Origin: Pseudomonas panipatensis
GTDB taxonomy: Bacteria > Pseudomonadota > Gammaproteobacteria > Pseudomonadales > Pseudomonadaceae
Reading direction: 5' to 3'
Length of the DNA stretch: 64,000 nucleotides
NCBI RefSeq assembly: GCF_900099785.1
Contig: NZ_FNDS01000004.1
Coordinates: 248,001 to 312,000 of the forward strand
Shown: in pieces, positions 1 to 8,307 of the stretch
Position numbering within the stretch: position 1 is the stretch's first letter
How the letters are laid out: each line of letters begins with the position of its first letter
Notes under the pieces: model-generated
What the model was told of the DNA's origin: nothing
The model's input: the letters and a program-made list of their open reading frames with translations, nothing else
The model's database searches: none
Translations under genes and position numbers: made by a program

Positions 1-45
1 GCCTTCCTGCTCAAGGTGCTGGGCCTGGCGGACGCCGGCGCCTGA
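1..45 (+). CDS. 3' end of an unidentified upstream gene (partial)
   Basis: The window opens inside a forward gene. Only 14 codons and a TGA stop are visible, and the tail reads LGLADAGA. This is too little to name the protein. The last A of the stop is the first A of the next gene's ATG (TGATG), which suggests the two genes are translationally coupled in one operon. Confidence 0.55.
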   Translation, partial: AFLLKVLGLADAGA

Positions 46-416
46 TGCTCTACACCTGCCCCTGCTGCGGCCACTTCAGTTTCAACGATGCGCCGGGCTC
101 CTACGAAATCTGCCCGATCTGCTTCTGGGAAGACGACTACACCCAGTTGTGCTTCCCGGATGCCCGCGGCGGCGCCAATACGGTGAGCCTGATCGAAGCG
201 CAGGTGAACTACGTGCAATGGGGCGCCTGCGAGAAACACCTGCAGGCGCAGGTGCGCCCGGTGACCATCGAGGATGAGCTGGACCCGCAATGGTTCCCGC
301 TCTGGCAGCGGCCGGTGGACTATGTCCCGGAACGGGAAATGCGCGCCAGCGACCGCTCGCCGGGCGTCGAAGCCTGCTACTGGCTGCGCTCGCCGCGCGG
401 CGAGCGCCAGCGCTGA
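45..416 (+). CDS. CPCC-family cysteine-rich protein
   Basis: A 123-residue protein with the N-terminal motif CPCCGHFSF (Cys5, Cys7, Cys8), followed by CPICFWEDD (Cys23, Cys26). This is the signature of the cysteine-rich CPCC family, small putative zinc-binding proteins of unknown role. The four-cysteine arrangement looks like a zinc ribbon. The rest is acidic and aromatic-rich with no signal peptide, so it is probably cytoplasmic. Its ATG overlaps the stop of the preceding gene, which suggests co-expression with an upstream gene outside the window. Family assignment is confident; function is unknown. Confidence 0.8.
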   Translation: MLYTCPCCGHFSFNDAPGSYEICPICFWEDDYTQLCFPDARGGANTVSLIEAQVNYVQWGACEKHLQAQVRPVTIEDELDPQWFPLWQRPVDYVPEREMRASDRSPGVEACYWLRSPRGERQR

Positions 417-432
417 AACGGCGGCGGCGGCT

Positions 433-882
433 TCAGCCGGCGCGGAAGATCAGGTGTTCTTCCCAGTCGTCCTCGGCTACCTGGTTCTCGCTGAGCATGC
501 GCCCCGACTGCGAGATGCGCTCATGGTGCACCGCGTCCGGGTCGCCACAGACCAGCGGGTGCCAGAGCGGCAGGTCCTTGCCTTCGGCGACCAGGCGGTA
601 GGCGCAGGTCGGCGGCAGCCAGCGGAACTCGTCGGCCTGCGCCGGGGTGAGCTGGATGCAGTCCGGCACGCTGGCGCGGCGATTGGCGTAATCGGTGCAG
701 CGGCAGGTCTTCAGGTCCAGCAGCTTGCAGGCGATGCGCGTGTAGTAAACGCTGCCGTCGTCTTCATCCTCGAGTTTCTGCAGGCAGCACAGGCCGCAGC
801 CGTCACAGAGCGACTCCCACTCTTCCTGGTCGAGTTGGGCGAGGGTCTTGCGTTTCCAGAAAGGTTCGACTTTGGCGGCCAT
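433..882 (-). CDS. YcgN-type cysteine cluster protein (UPF0260)
   Basis: A 149-residue protein starting [17 protein letters not shown]. It has a dense cysteine cluster: Cys26, Cys29, Cys32 and Cys33 in [11 protein letters not shown], then [29 protein letters not shown] and LVCGDP. This is the YcgN/UPF0260 family, proposed Fe-S or zinc proteins of the YkgJ superfamily with unproven function. The reading frame stays open upstream to 1125, but the family starts at this ATG and the upstream extension is Arg/Trp-rich without homology features. It converges on the CPCC gene with 16 bases between them. Confidence 0.9.
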   Translation of the reverse strand: MAAKVEPFWKRKTLAQLDQEEWESLCDGCGLCCLQKLEDEDDGSVYYTRIACKLLDLKTCRCTDYANRRASVPDCIQLTPAQADEFRWLPPTCAYRLVAEGKDLPLWHPLVCGDPDAVHHERISQSGRMLSENQVAEDDWEEHLIFRAG

Positions 883-1164
883 GATCTGCGCTGGGGCTTC
901 GGGAGGGAGGATTTCACGGGGCGCCAAGTCTATGCCGGTGTGCCGCGCCGGCCAAGCGCAAGCGACCATCGGCCAGCCATTTCGGTGCTTGCCAGGCGGC
1001 GCCGCGCTGGGTAGTTTCGACAGCCGAACGGTCCACCGCCGGCACTCCTTCCGCGCCACCCACGGTGCGGCGTCCCAAGCCGGCGCCCAACGTCCTCGTC
1101 GTTCCTCGGATACCCAGCCGTCCACGGCAGCATCCCACTTCCCACTTGCCGATCAGGAGCTTCC

Positions 1165-1758
1165 ATGAGCGCCAATCCCCGCGTTGCCGACTACCCCGTC
1201 GACCCGCAATTCCTCAATCGCTGGTCGCCGCGCGCGTTCAACGGCGAAAGCATCCCCGAAGAAACCCTGCTGAGCTTCATCGAAGCCGCCCGCTGGGCGC
1301 CCTCCTCGTTCAACTCGCAGCCCTGGCGCTTCCTCTATGCGCGCCGCGATACGCCGAACTGGCAGCGCTACCTGAACCTGCTCGGCGAATTCAACCGCGG
1401 CTGGGCGCAGAATGCCTCGGCGCTGGTCGTGGTGCTGTCGAAAACCACCTTCGCGCCGCCCGGCTCCAGCGAGGAGAAACCGGCGCTCTGGCACACCTTC
1501 GATACCGGCGCGGCCTGGGCCTTCCTGGCGTTGCAGGCGAGCCTGGCGGGCTGGTACAGCCATGGCATGGCCGGTTTCGACCGTGAACTGGCCCGCGTCG
1601 AACTGAAAGTGCCGGCGGAATACGAGATTCACGCGGTCGTCGCCATCGGCAAACTGGGCGACAAGGCCAGCCTCTCGGAAAGCCTGCAGGCCCGTGAAGT
1701 GCCGAGCCCGCGCAAACCGCTGGAGCAGTTGGCCGCCGAGGGCGATTTCAGCCTGTGA
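1165..1758 (+). CDS. nitroreductase family protein
   Basis: A 197-residue protein of the FMN-dependent nitroreductase family. The N-terminal block RWSPRAF followed by ARWAPSSFNSQPWRF is the typical flavin-binding region, and the C-terminal VVAIGKLGD block is the second conserved strand. Members reduce nitro compounds, quinones or unsaturated carbonyls using NAD(P)H. The physiological substrate is not evident. The ATG follows an AGGAG-type ribosome site (caggagcttcc). It diverges from ycgN across 282 bases in which I see no clear gene, and it converges on the 2-hydroxyacid dehydrogenase. Confidence 0.88.
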   Translation: MSANPRVADYPVDPQFLNRWSPRAFNGESIPEETLLSFIEAARWAPSSFNSQPWRFLYARRDTPNWQRYLNLLGEFNRGWAQNASALVVVLSKTTFAPPGSSEEKPALWHTFDTGAAWAFLALQASLAGWYSHGMAGFDRELARVELKVPAEYEIHAVVAIGKLGDKASLSESLQAREVPSPRKPLEQLAAEGDFSL

Positions 1759-1764
1759 TGCTCT

Positions 1765-1791
1765 GCCGGCGCTCCTCCGCGGGGCGCCGGC
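1765..1791. terminator. GC-rich hairpin between convergent genes
   Basis: An 8-bp perfect stem, GCCGGCGC paired with GCGCCGGC around an 11-base loop, lies between the stops of the nitroreductase and the dehydrogenase. There is no U-tract on either side, so it may only protect the 3' ends or work as a weak bidirectional terminator. Confidence 0.4.
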
Positions 1792-1794
1792 GCC

Positions 1795-2727
1795 TCAATA
1801 TCCGCGACTGAAGTCCACTTCGCCGCGCATGCCCTGGCCACCCCAGAAGCGCGCGAGGTTGTCGCGGAACAGTTCCACCATCGGCCCCGGCAGCGTCGGT
1901 GCGGCGGTATGCCCGGTGAGCAGCAGGCGCGGGCTGTGCCAGAAGGCATGCTCCGGCGGCAGCGGTTCCTGGCGGCAGACGTCGATGATCGCGCCGGCCA
2001 GGCGGTTGCCTTCCAGCGCCGTGACCAGATCGGCATCGACCACCGAACTGCCACGCCCGACATTGATGAACAGGGCCGAGGACTTCATCCGCTGGAACAA
2101 CGCCAGGTCGAAGATATCGCGGGTTTCCGGGGTATCCGGAAGCAGGTTGATGACGTAGTCGGCGGTCTGCACCAGGCGCGGCAGGTCGGACAACGCGCCG
2201 ATGCGCTGGAACGGCAGCAACGAGCGTGGGTTGCGCGCCACACCGATCAGGTCGACGCCGAAGCTCGCCAGCATGTGCGCCACCGACTGGCCGATCTCGC
2301 CGGTGCCGACCAGGAGTATCTGGCGTCCATGCAGGCTGCCGGGCATGCGGTCGTCCCACTGCGTGCCGACCTGGCTGGCCAGGCGCCCGAGGAACTGGCG
2401 CTCATGGGCCAGCAGGTAGGTCAGCAGGTATTCGCTCATCACCTGGCCGAAAATACCCACCGCGCGGGTCAGCGCGTAGTCCTTGGGCAGATCGTCGGCG
2501 AGCAGCGGCGTGATGCCGGCCCAGGTCGACTGCACCCAGACCGGGTGCACGCCCTGGCGCAGCATGCGCGCCACCAGATCGGGCTGGCCCAGCCATACCG
2601 GGCACTCGGCCGCGGCATCGCGAAGCGCCTCGGGGTTATCCCCGGAAACCACGGTGATATTGGATTCGGCCGCCATGATCAGGGCGGCATAAAGGGCATG
2701 ATCGCGATCGAGGATGAGCAAGCGCAT
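1795..2727 (-). CDS. D-2-hydroxyacid dehydrogenase
   Basis: A 310-residue NAD(P)-dependent D-isomer-specific 2-hydroxyacid dehydrogenase. The Rossmann motif GTGEIG is at residues 141-146. The catalytic triad is visible as Arg225 (INVGRGS), Glu254 (CRQEPLP) and His273 (TGHTAAP). The first 100 residues form the variable substrate domain. The short GhrA-like architecture suggests glyoxylate/hydroxypyruvate reduction, but the substrate cannot be fixed from sequence. It follows rnd-ycgL on the same strand after a 244-base gap, so it probably has its own promoter. Confidence 0.9.
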   Translation of the reverse strand: MRLLILDRDHALYAALIMAAESNITVVSGDNPEALRDAAAECPVWLGQPDLVARMLRQGVHPVWVQSTWAGITPLLADDLPKDYALTRAVGIFGQVMSEYLLTYLLAHERQFLGRLASQVGTQWDDRMPGSLHGRQILLVGTGEIGQSVAHMLASFGVDLIGVARNPRSLLPFQRIGALSDLPRLVQTADYVINLLPDTPETRDIFDLALFQRMKSSALFINVGRGSSVVDADLVTALEGNRLAGAIIDVCRQEPLPPEHAFWHSPRLLLTGHTAAPTLPGPMVELFRDNLARFWGGQGMRGEVDFSRGY

Positions 2728-2899
2728 GATTCAGATCGCACCACGGAAGGAGCAAGGCGGAGGCACGGTGTTTCTCATTAGTGGTGTCACCCCGCGAGTG
2801 GCGGTGCGGCCCGGACTGGTCAGATGGACGCCTGTAGACACACGCCAAGCATAGACGTTCCGATCTTCTGACGTATTTTTCTGAGGTAATAATGCGCCG

Positions 2900-2945
2900 G
2901 AGCCCCGTACTTGCACAGTAGTGGCACTGAGAAAATACGGGGCTC
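2900..2945. repeat. 10-bp inverted repeat hairpin downstream of ycgL
   Basis: GAGCCCCGTA and TACGGGGCTC form a perfect 10-bp stem around a 26-base AT-richer loop, between the ycgL stop and the dehydrogenase promoter region. On the minus strand it sits about 26 bases past the ycgL stop, where a terminator would be expected, but no U-run follows. Its role is uncertain: terminator without a U-tract or 3' stabiliser. Confidence 0.45.
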
Positions 2946-2971
2946 GCAGCGGCGGGGCGCGGGGTGTTGCG

Positions 2972-3265
2972 TCAGAGCGGGTCGTTCATCCGCAGCAGTT
3001 CCTCGGGGAGGTGCTCGATGTACTCCTCCTCGCCCGGCGGCATCTGCAGGTGGAAGCCCTGCTTCTCGATGTTTTCCAGGACCTTGGCAATGTCCTCGCG
3101 GGCCAGCTTGCGCTCCGGCGTGAGCAACAGGTCGAAGGTGTGCTGCGGCGCGCCGAAGGCCGCCAGGAGGGCTTCGGGGACACGGCTCAGGGCTTCGCGC
3201 TTGTCGACGTACAGGTACATCTCGTTCTTGCGCGGGCTCTTGTAGATGGAGCAGATGCGTTTCAT
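2972..3265 (-). CDS. YcgL domain-containing protein
   Basis: A 97-residue small cytoplasmic protein of the YcgL family, beginning [20 protein letters not shown], which is the family hallmark. It is paired with ribonuclease D in most pseudomonads. Its ATG overlaps the rnd stop by 4 bases (ATGA), so the two are almost certainly one transcript with coupled translation. Biochemical function is not established; the constant link to RNase D hints at an RNA-related role, which is inference. Confidence 0.92.
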   Translation of the reverse strand: MKRICSIYKSPRKNEMYLYVDKREALSRVPEALLAAFGAPQHTFDLLLTPERKLAREDIAKVLENIEKQGFHLQMPPGEEEYIEHLPEELLRMNDPL

Positions 3266-4410
3266 GGGGTCTCCGCGTGTTCGTCAGTGGCGCTGGCCAG
3301 GCAGTCGAGCAGTGCCTGGCCCATCAGCTCGCGGCGCCAGCCCTGCAGGGAATCGGGCAACCGGTAGGGGCCGTTCGGATAGCCGCTCTTGAGCAAGGCC
3401 TCGAGAATCTTCTTGCGCAACATCAGTTCGGGCGCCATGCCCTGGCGCTCGGCTTCGCGCTGGCCGACCTCGCGCAGCTTCTTCAGCAACGGGGTGACGT
3501 CGCGCGGCAGGGGCTCGGGCAGCGCCTCGGGCCAGTCGCTGGCAGGCAAGGCCGCCGCATGGGCGATCAACGCCAGCAGGGTATCGCCGTCCTGGCGCAC
3601 GGTGCGTGGATGCATGTCTTCGACACGCGCCAGGGCCACCTTGTCGGTTGGCTGGAAGCGCGCCAGCGGCCACAGCGTCGGCTCGCGCAGCACACGGTTG
3701 CGTGGCTGATTGCGCACTCGCGCCTGTTCCTCACGCCACGCACAGAGTTCACGCAGCACGGCCAATTGCTGAGGGCTCAGCTTCCACGCCAGCTTGACGT
3801 CGCGCCAGGCTTCGCGCGGGTCGGACACACGGGTCTGGTTACTCACCAGATCGGCGCCGTCGGCGAGCAGCCAGGCCAGTTTGTGCGGCTCCAGGCGCGG
3901 CGCCAGCTTCACGTAGACCTCGGCGAGGTGCTGCACGTCCTCGGCGGCGTAGCGCACCTGCATGTCGGTCAGCGGCCGCTGCAGCCAGTCGGAACGGGTC
4001 TCTTCCTTGGGCAGTTCCAGGCCAAGGATTTCCAGCACCAGCTTGGAATAGCCCATCGAATGCGGCATGCCCAGGTAGGCGGCGGCCAGTTGGGTGTCGA
4101 ACAGCGGCTGCGGCAGGCTGCCGGTCAGGCGCTGGAAGACTTCCAGGTCCTCGCCGCAAGCGTGGAACACCTTGACCACGCCAGGCGCTTCGAGCACCGC
4201 GGAGAACGGCGACCAGTCGCGGATCAGCAGCGGGTCGATCAGCCAGGCCCGCTCGCCGTCGCCAACCTGCACCAGGCCGGCTTCGGGGTAGAAGGTATCG
4301 ACGCGCATGAACTCGGTATCGAGTGCCAGGTACGGCCTTTGTTTCCAGTCCTGGCACTGCTGCGCCAGGCTGGCATCGTCGCGAATCCACCGGATATCGA
4401 GTGCGCTCAC
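3262..4410 (-). CDS. rnd: ribonuclease D
   Basis: 3'-5' exoribonuclease that trims tRNA and other stable RNA precursors. The DEDDy exonuclease residues are visible: Asp31 and Glu33 in LALDTEF, an Asp in [10 protein letters not shown], and Tyr/Asp in YAAEDVQHL. The C-terminal half carries HRDC-type helical domains. I chose the GTG start (VSALDIRW): AAGGAG ends 6 bases before it, whereas the ATG two codons upstream abuts the ribosome site with no spacing and is unlikely. This gives 382 residues, normal for the family. It is the first gene of the rnd-ycgL operon. Confidence 0.95.
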   Translation of the reverse strand: MSALDIRWIRDDASLAQQCQDWKQRPYLALDTEFMRVDTFYPEAGLVQVGDGERAWLIDPLLIRDWSPFSAVLEAPGVVKVFHACGEDLEVFQRLTGSLPQPLFDTQLAAAYLGMPHSMGYSKLVLEILGLELPKEETRSDWLQRPLTDMQVRYAAEDVQHLAEVYVKLAPRLEPHKLAWLLADGADLVSNQTRVSDPREAWRDVKLAWKLSPQQLAVLRELCAWREEQARVRNQPRNRVLREPTLWPLARFQPTDKVALARVEDMHPRTVRQDGDTLLALIAHAAALPASDWPEALPEPLPRDVTPLLKKLREVGQREAERQGMAPELMLRKKILEALLKSGYPNGPYRLPDSLQGWRRELMGQALLDCLASATDEHAETP

Positions 4411-4552
4411 GAACATCTCCTTGCTTCAAGTGCCGCGCATTATATAGAGCCGAATGATGTGCGAGCATTCCGCATTTGCACCAATGGCTGTCAGCGCCGA
4501 CCAGCGCGGCCTATCTTTCCCGTCTTCGGACAACAACGACAAGAAGTCACCC

Positions 4553-5614
4553 ATGAAGAAACTCCTCGCCTCACTGGCCGTCCTGGTCGCCGCGGTGGCC
4601 CTGTACCTTGCCCTCACGCCCAGCCCCATCGACCCTCTGGCCTGGGCTCCCGCGGCACCGCCGCCCATGCAAGGCGTGCTGGAACCCAACGACACCTTGA
4701 TGAAAGCCGAGCTTCTCGGCCTGGGCCAGGTCAAGGGACCGGAAGATACCGCGGTGGATGCGGCGGGCCGCGTCTATGCCGGACAAAGCGACGGCCGGGT
4801 GATCCGCCTGAACGGCAGCGGCCAGCCGGAAACCTTCGCCGACACGGGTGGCCGACCGCTGGGCATGGACTTCGACGCGCAGGGCAACCTGATCGTCGCC
4901 GATGCCTGGAAGGGCCTGCTGAAAATCGACCCGCAAGGCCAGATCAGCCGCCTCACCGACAGCGCCGACGGCCTGCCCTTCGGCTTCACCGACGACCTCG
5001 ACATCGCCAGCGACGGGCGCATCTATTTCAGCGACGCATCGAGTCGCTTCCACCAGCCGGACTATGTGCTCGACCTGCTCGAAACCCGGCCCCACGGCCG
5101 TCTGCTGCGCTATGACCCGGCGACCGGCAAGACCGAGGTGCTGCTCAAGGACCTGTATTTCGCCAATGGCGTGGCGCTGTCCGCCGGCGAGGACTTCGTG
5201 CTGGTCAATGAAACCTACCGCTACCGCATCACCCGTTATTGGCTGAAGGGGCCGAAGGCCGGCCAGCAGGATGTCTTCATCGACAACCTGCCGGGGCTGC
5301 CGGACAACCTCCAGGGCGATCGCCACGGCACCTTCTGGGTGGCCCTGCCGACCCCGCGCAAGGCCGACGCCGATTTCATCCTCGACCATCCCTGGCTCAA
5401 GCGCCAACTGGCCAAGCTGCCGCGCGCCCTGCTGCCGAAGCCGACGCCCTATGGCCTGGTGCTCGCCATCGACGAAAACGGCAAGATCCTGCGCAGCCTG
5501 CACGACACCAGCGGCCAGCACCTGCGGATGATCACCTCGGCCAAGCCGGTGGGTGATGAGCTGTACCTCGGCAGCCTGGAAAACGACCGCATCGGCCGCC
5601 TGAAAATCCGCTGA
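4553..5614 (+). CDS. SMP-30/strictosidine-synthase-like protein
   Basis: A 353-residue six-bladed beta-propeller of the SMP-30/gluconolactonase and strictosidine synthase-like superfamily. The N-terminus MKKLLASLAVLVAAVALYL is a signal peptide or membrane anchor, so it acts in the periplasm or at the inner membrane. Blade motifs include GPEDTAVDAAGRVYAG, GRPLGMDFDAQGNLIVAD and GFTDDLDIASDGRIYFSD. Members are lactonases or esterases; the substrate is unknown. An in-frame ATG at 4454 exists, but the hydrophobic N-terminus favours this later start. It ends 11 bases from a convergent acyltransferase gene. Confidence 0.82.
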   Translation: MKKLLASLAVLVAAVALYLALTPSPIDPLAWAPAAPPPMQGVLEPNDTLMKAELLGLGQVKGPEDTAVDAAGRVYAGQSDGRVIRLNGSGQPETFADTGGRPLGMDFDAQGNLIVADAWKGLLKIDPQGQISRLTDSADGLPFGFTDDLDIASDGRIYFSDASSRFHQPDYVLDLLETRPHGRLLRYDPATGKTEVLLKDLYFANGVALSAGEDFVLVNETYRYRITRYWLKGPKAGQQDVFIDNLPGLPDNLQGDRHGTFWVALPTPRKADADFILDHPWLKRQLAKLPRALLPKPTPYGLVLAIDENGKILRSLHDTSGQHLRMITSAKPVGDELYLGSLENDRIGRLKIR

Positions 5615-5625
5615 CGGGCGCAGCC

Positions 5626-6429
5626 TCAGTCAAGCGTCACGGTTTGCCGGGCCGCTCGCACGACGCCCGGCTCGCCGCCCAGCGGCTGCTCGAGCAAGGC
5701 CTGCATGCGCTCGCGTGCATCCCCGAGCAACGCCTCGATGCCACGCTCGCGATACGCCGCGGCATCCATCGGCTGGCCGACCACCAGGTCGACCGGCTGC
5801 CCCAGGGTGAGATCGAAGGTGCGCGCCGGCAGCACGCGCTGGATACCGCGAATGGCGATCGGAACGATCACCGCCTCGGTGTCCAGGGCCAGGCGGAAGC
5901 AGCCACGCTTGAACGGCAGCAACTGGCCATCGGCGGATCGCGTGCCCTCGGGCGCGGCCCACAGAACGATGCCGCTTTCCATCATTTCACGCGCCCGCTG
6001 CAGGTCCGCGCGGGCGCGCTGGCCGCTATGCCGGTCGATGGAGGGAAACTCGGCGGCGCGCATGGCGCGGCCGAGGATCGGAATCCCGTACAGCTCCTGC
6101 TTCGCCAGCATGCGGATCGAGCCCGGCATGGCGACGAAGGTGGCGGGAATGTCGTAGTGGCTGGAGTGATTGCAGAGAATCATGTAGCGGCGGCCGTCGC
6201 TGAAGTCCGGCAGTTCGCCGTGCACGCTCAGGCGCATGCGCACCAGGCGTAGCAGCAGCCCCGACCACTCGCGGGTGTAGCGATCCACGCGCGAACGGCG
6301 CAGGCGGCCACAGGCCGCCAGAGTGAGGACGCAAAGGCTGTAGTAGAGGGTTACCAGGGCCGTGACCACGGCAACGGTGACGACGCGCGCCAGAGACGCC
6401 CGGCGCGTCATCGGCTGAAAGCTGTGCAT
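5626..6429 (-). CDS. lysophospholipid acyltransferase family protein (PlsC-like)
   Basis: A 267-residue membrane-associated acyltransferase. The catalytic HX4D motif appears as NHSSHYD and the glycerophosphate-binding motif as PEGTRSADG, both diagnostic of the 1-acyl-glycerol-3-phosphate acyltransferase superfamily. An N-terminal hydrophobic stretch (VTVAVVTALVTLYYSLCVLT) anchors it to the inner membrane. It probably transfers an acyl chain to a lysophospholipid or related lipid; the exact acceptor is unknown. GGGAG lies 9 bases before the ATG. It is divergent from the sulfurtransferase gene. Confidence 0.9.
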   Translation of the reverse strand: MHSFQPMTRRASLARVVTVAVVTALVTLYYSLCVLTLAACGRLRRSRVDRYTREWSGLLLRLVRMRLSVHGELPDFSDGRRYMILCNHSSHYDIPATFVAMPGSIRMLAKQELYGIPILGRAMRAAEFPSIDRHSGQRARADLQRAREMMESGIVLWAAPEGTRSADGQLLPFKRGCFRLALDTEAVIVPIAIRGIQRVLPARTFDLTLGQPVDLVVGQPMDAAAYRERGIEALLGDARERMQALLEQPLGGEPGVVRAARQTVTLD

Positions 6430-6534
6430 GCTCGAAAACTCCCAATCAACTCAGGAAAGCACTGACAGACAGCGCTTTCGCTGCACAGGCCTTATGATGC
6501 CCCAGGACACCGTCACGACACAGGAACCCGCAAG

Positions 6535-7389
6535 ATGTCACTCGCTCGCCTGCTCAGCCCGCAACAACTGGCAGCCCGCCTGGACGACCCCGGCCTGCTG
6601 ATCCTCGACTGCCGCTTCGCCCTCGACGACCCAGGCTACGGCGCCCGCGTCTTCGCCGAGAACCACATTCCCGGCGCGCAGTACGCAGACCTGGAGCGCG
6701 ATCTGTCGGCCGAGGTCGTCAAGGGCAAGACCGGGCGCCACCCGCTGCCGGATCCGCAGACCCTGCTGCAACGCCTGCGCGCCTGGGGCCTGGACAACAC
6801 CGACGAAGTGGTGCTTTACGATGACGGTCCCGGCGCCTTCGCCGCGCGCGCCTGGTGGTTGCTGCTGTGGCTGGGCAAACGCGATGGTGTCTACCTGCTC
6901 GACGGCGGCATGAATGCCTGGCGCGCCGCCGGCCTGCCGTTGACCACCGCCAAGCCCAGCGTGCAACCGGGCGCCTTCCGCGGCGAACCGGACAGCGGGC
7001 TGTTGATCGACGCCGACGGCCTCGTGGCGCTGCTCGCCGATCCGCAGTTGCCGCTGATCGATGCCCGCGCCGAACCGCGCTTCCGTGGCGAAGTGGAGCC
7101 CATCGACCCGGTCGCCGGACATATCCCCGGCGCCCAGTGCGCCGCCTTTACCGAGAACCTCGGCAGCGATGGCCGCTTCCTGCCGCCGGCGCAGTTGCAC
7201 CAACGCTTCGCCCGCCTGCTGCGCGGTCGCCCGGCAGAGGAACTGGTGGCCTACTGTGGCTCCGGCGTAACCGCCTGCCACAACCTGTTCGCCCTCAGCC
7301 TCGCCGGTTACCCCTTGGGCCGCCTGTATGCCGGTTCCTGGAGTGAATGGATCACCGACCCGCGGCATCCGATCGCCCGCGGCGCCTGA
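6535..7389 (+). CDS. sseA: 3-mercaptopyruvate sulfurtransferase
   Basis: A 284-residue tandem rhodanese protein. The N-terminal rhodanese repeat is inactive-type (Asp loop around VLYDDGPGAFAARAWW). The C-terminal repeat carries the catalytic Cys241 in CGSGVT, the loop that separates mercaptopyruvate sulfurtransferases from thiosulfate rhodaneses. It transfers sulfur from 3-mercaptopyruvate to cyanide or thiols and is cytoplasmic. The start is supported by AGGA nine bases upstream. It stands as a single gene, with a GC hairpin about 30 bases past its stop. Confidence 0.93.
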   Translation: MSLARLLSPQQLAARLDDPGLLILDCRFALDDPGYGARVFAENHIPGAQYADLERDLSAEVVKGKTGRHPLPDPQTLLQRLRAWGLDNTDEVVLYDDGPGAFAARAWWLLLWLGKRDGVYLLDGGMNAWRAAGLPLTTAKPSVQPGAFRGEPDSGLLIDADGLVALLADPQLPLIDARAEPRFRGEVEPIDPVAGHIPGAQCAAFTENLGSDGRFLPPAQLHQRFARLLRGRPAEELVAYCGSGVTACHNLFALSLAGYPLGRLYAGSWSEWITDPRHPIARGA

Positions 7390-7420
7390 ACGAGCCGCTC
7401 CGCAGCCTCTGGTGGAACCC

Positions 7421-7445
7421 GCGCCGGCAGCCTGTCTGCCGGCGT
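7421..7445 (+). terminator. candidate hairpin downstream of sseA
   Basis: A 9-bp stem, CGCCGGCAG with CTGCCGGCG around the loop CCTGT, begins about 30 bases after the sseA stop. No U-tract follows, so it is only a weak candidate terminator. Confidence 0.35.
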
Positions 7446-7506
7446 ACAACCCTGCTCGCCCCTCCCTGGGTTAATCACCAGCAGGAATATGGCCAATAAC
7501 CAGAAG

Positions 7507-7528
7507 GTCAAAACAATTTAAAAACAGT
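7507..7528 (+). promoter_or_regulatory. AT-rich element, copy 1 of a pair upstream of unknown gene and fadL
   Basis: GTCAAAAC followed by AATTTAAAAACAGT, ending 125 bases before the start codon of the next gene. A near-identical element (7 of 7 leading bases, 12 of 14 trailing bases) lies at 8153-8175, 133 bases before fadL. The equal placement in GC-rich DNA suggests a shared regulator site; no known motif was recognised. Confidence 0.4.
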
Positions 7529-7652
7529 CCTTTACAGCGTACTTGTCGCACTACACTTCAAATGGAGCGGCTAAGTTCGCTCACGGCGGGGCCCAGGAGA
7601 ACATCAGAAGCTGCCAAGACGCCCAGCCCCGCCGTTCACTGAGGATAAGACC

Positions 7653-8132
7653 ATGGGAATCGCCGCCAGCGACCTGCGACAGCACGTCATCCGGCCCGCT
7701 CTGCTGTACCTGGAACGTCACAGCAACGAGGCCGAGGCGCTGTTGCTGGGAGCGGCGGCCTGCCAATCGGCACTGGGCAACCTTCTCGACGACGGCCACG
7801 GCCACGGCCTGTTCCGCATCGATGCCAGGCGCCACCAGACGCTATGGGACAACTACCTGGCACGCGACCCGGAACTCGCCAGCCGGGTCCGCGGGCTGGC
7901 CAGCCAGCACGCCTTCCTCGCCGCGCCGCACTTGGAACTCACTGTCAACCTGCGCTACAGCTGCGCCATCGCCTGGCTGCTGGTGGAAGCCGAACGCCTG
8001 CCGCTGCCCGCCGCGGACGACCATATCGGTCAGGCACGCGTCTGGCGCAGGGTGTTCCAACCCCATGGCCATCTGCGCGATTTCATCACTGCCTGGCGAG
8101 CCTACATCGGCAACCCGAGCCTGGCTGCGTGA
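7653..8132 (+). CDS. hypothetical protein between sseA and fadL
   Basis: A 159-residue, mainly helical, soluble protein with no signal peptide or membrane segment. Visible features are an N-terminal helix-rich part (DLRQHVIRPALLYLERHSN), a GHGHG run, and a Trp/Arg-rich C-terminus (ARVWRRVFQPHG). The repeated acidic and Leu-rich helices resemble the muramidase-like or lysozyme-like small proteins found near phage-type genes, but I cannot support that assignment. GAGGAT precedes the ATG. It is likely co-regulated with the following fadL gene because both carry the same upstream element. Function unknown. Confidence 0.75.
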   Translation: MGIAASDLRQHVIRPALLYLERHSNEAEALLLGAAACQSALGNLLDDGHGHGLFRIDARRHQTLWDNYLARDPELASRVRGLASQHAFLAAPHLELTVNLRYSCAIAWLLVEAERLPLPAADDHIGQARVWRRVFQPHGHLRDFITAWRAYIGNPSLAA

Positions 8133-8152
8133 AGTCCGGAAATGACCTACAA

Positions 8153-8175
8153 GTCAAAAATAATTTACATACAGT
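8153..8175 (+). promoter_or_regulatory. AT-rich element, copy 2 of a pair, upstream of fadL
   Basis: GTCAAAAAT followed by AATTTACATACAGT, ending 133 bases before the fadL ATG. It matches the element before the previous gene with one inserted base and a few substitutions. Candidate operator or activator site shared by the two genes. Confidence 0.4.
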
Positions 8176-8307
8176 AACGAACGATAAATCCCCCGATTTT
8201 CCGCCGCCTCGCCCGTTAATGCCCGGAATAGAGCGCCTTCCCGCACTACCAATGGCCTGGGAAACTTGGTAGTTTCCGCGCGGGAATACATAGGAGTTGC
8301 TCTAACA

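Noticed and set aside
883-1164. Small frames between ycgN and the nitroreductase gene
   Set aside because: Arg/Trp-rich translations on both strands with no ribosome site or domain; treated as non-coding.
3277-5115. 612-codon plus-strand open frame
   Set aside because: Antisense to rnd and then overlapping the SMP-30-like gene in another frame; no domain or ribosome site.
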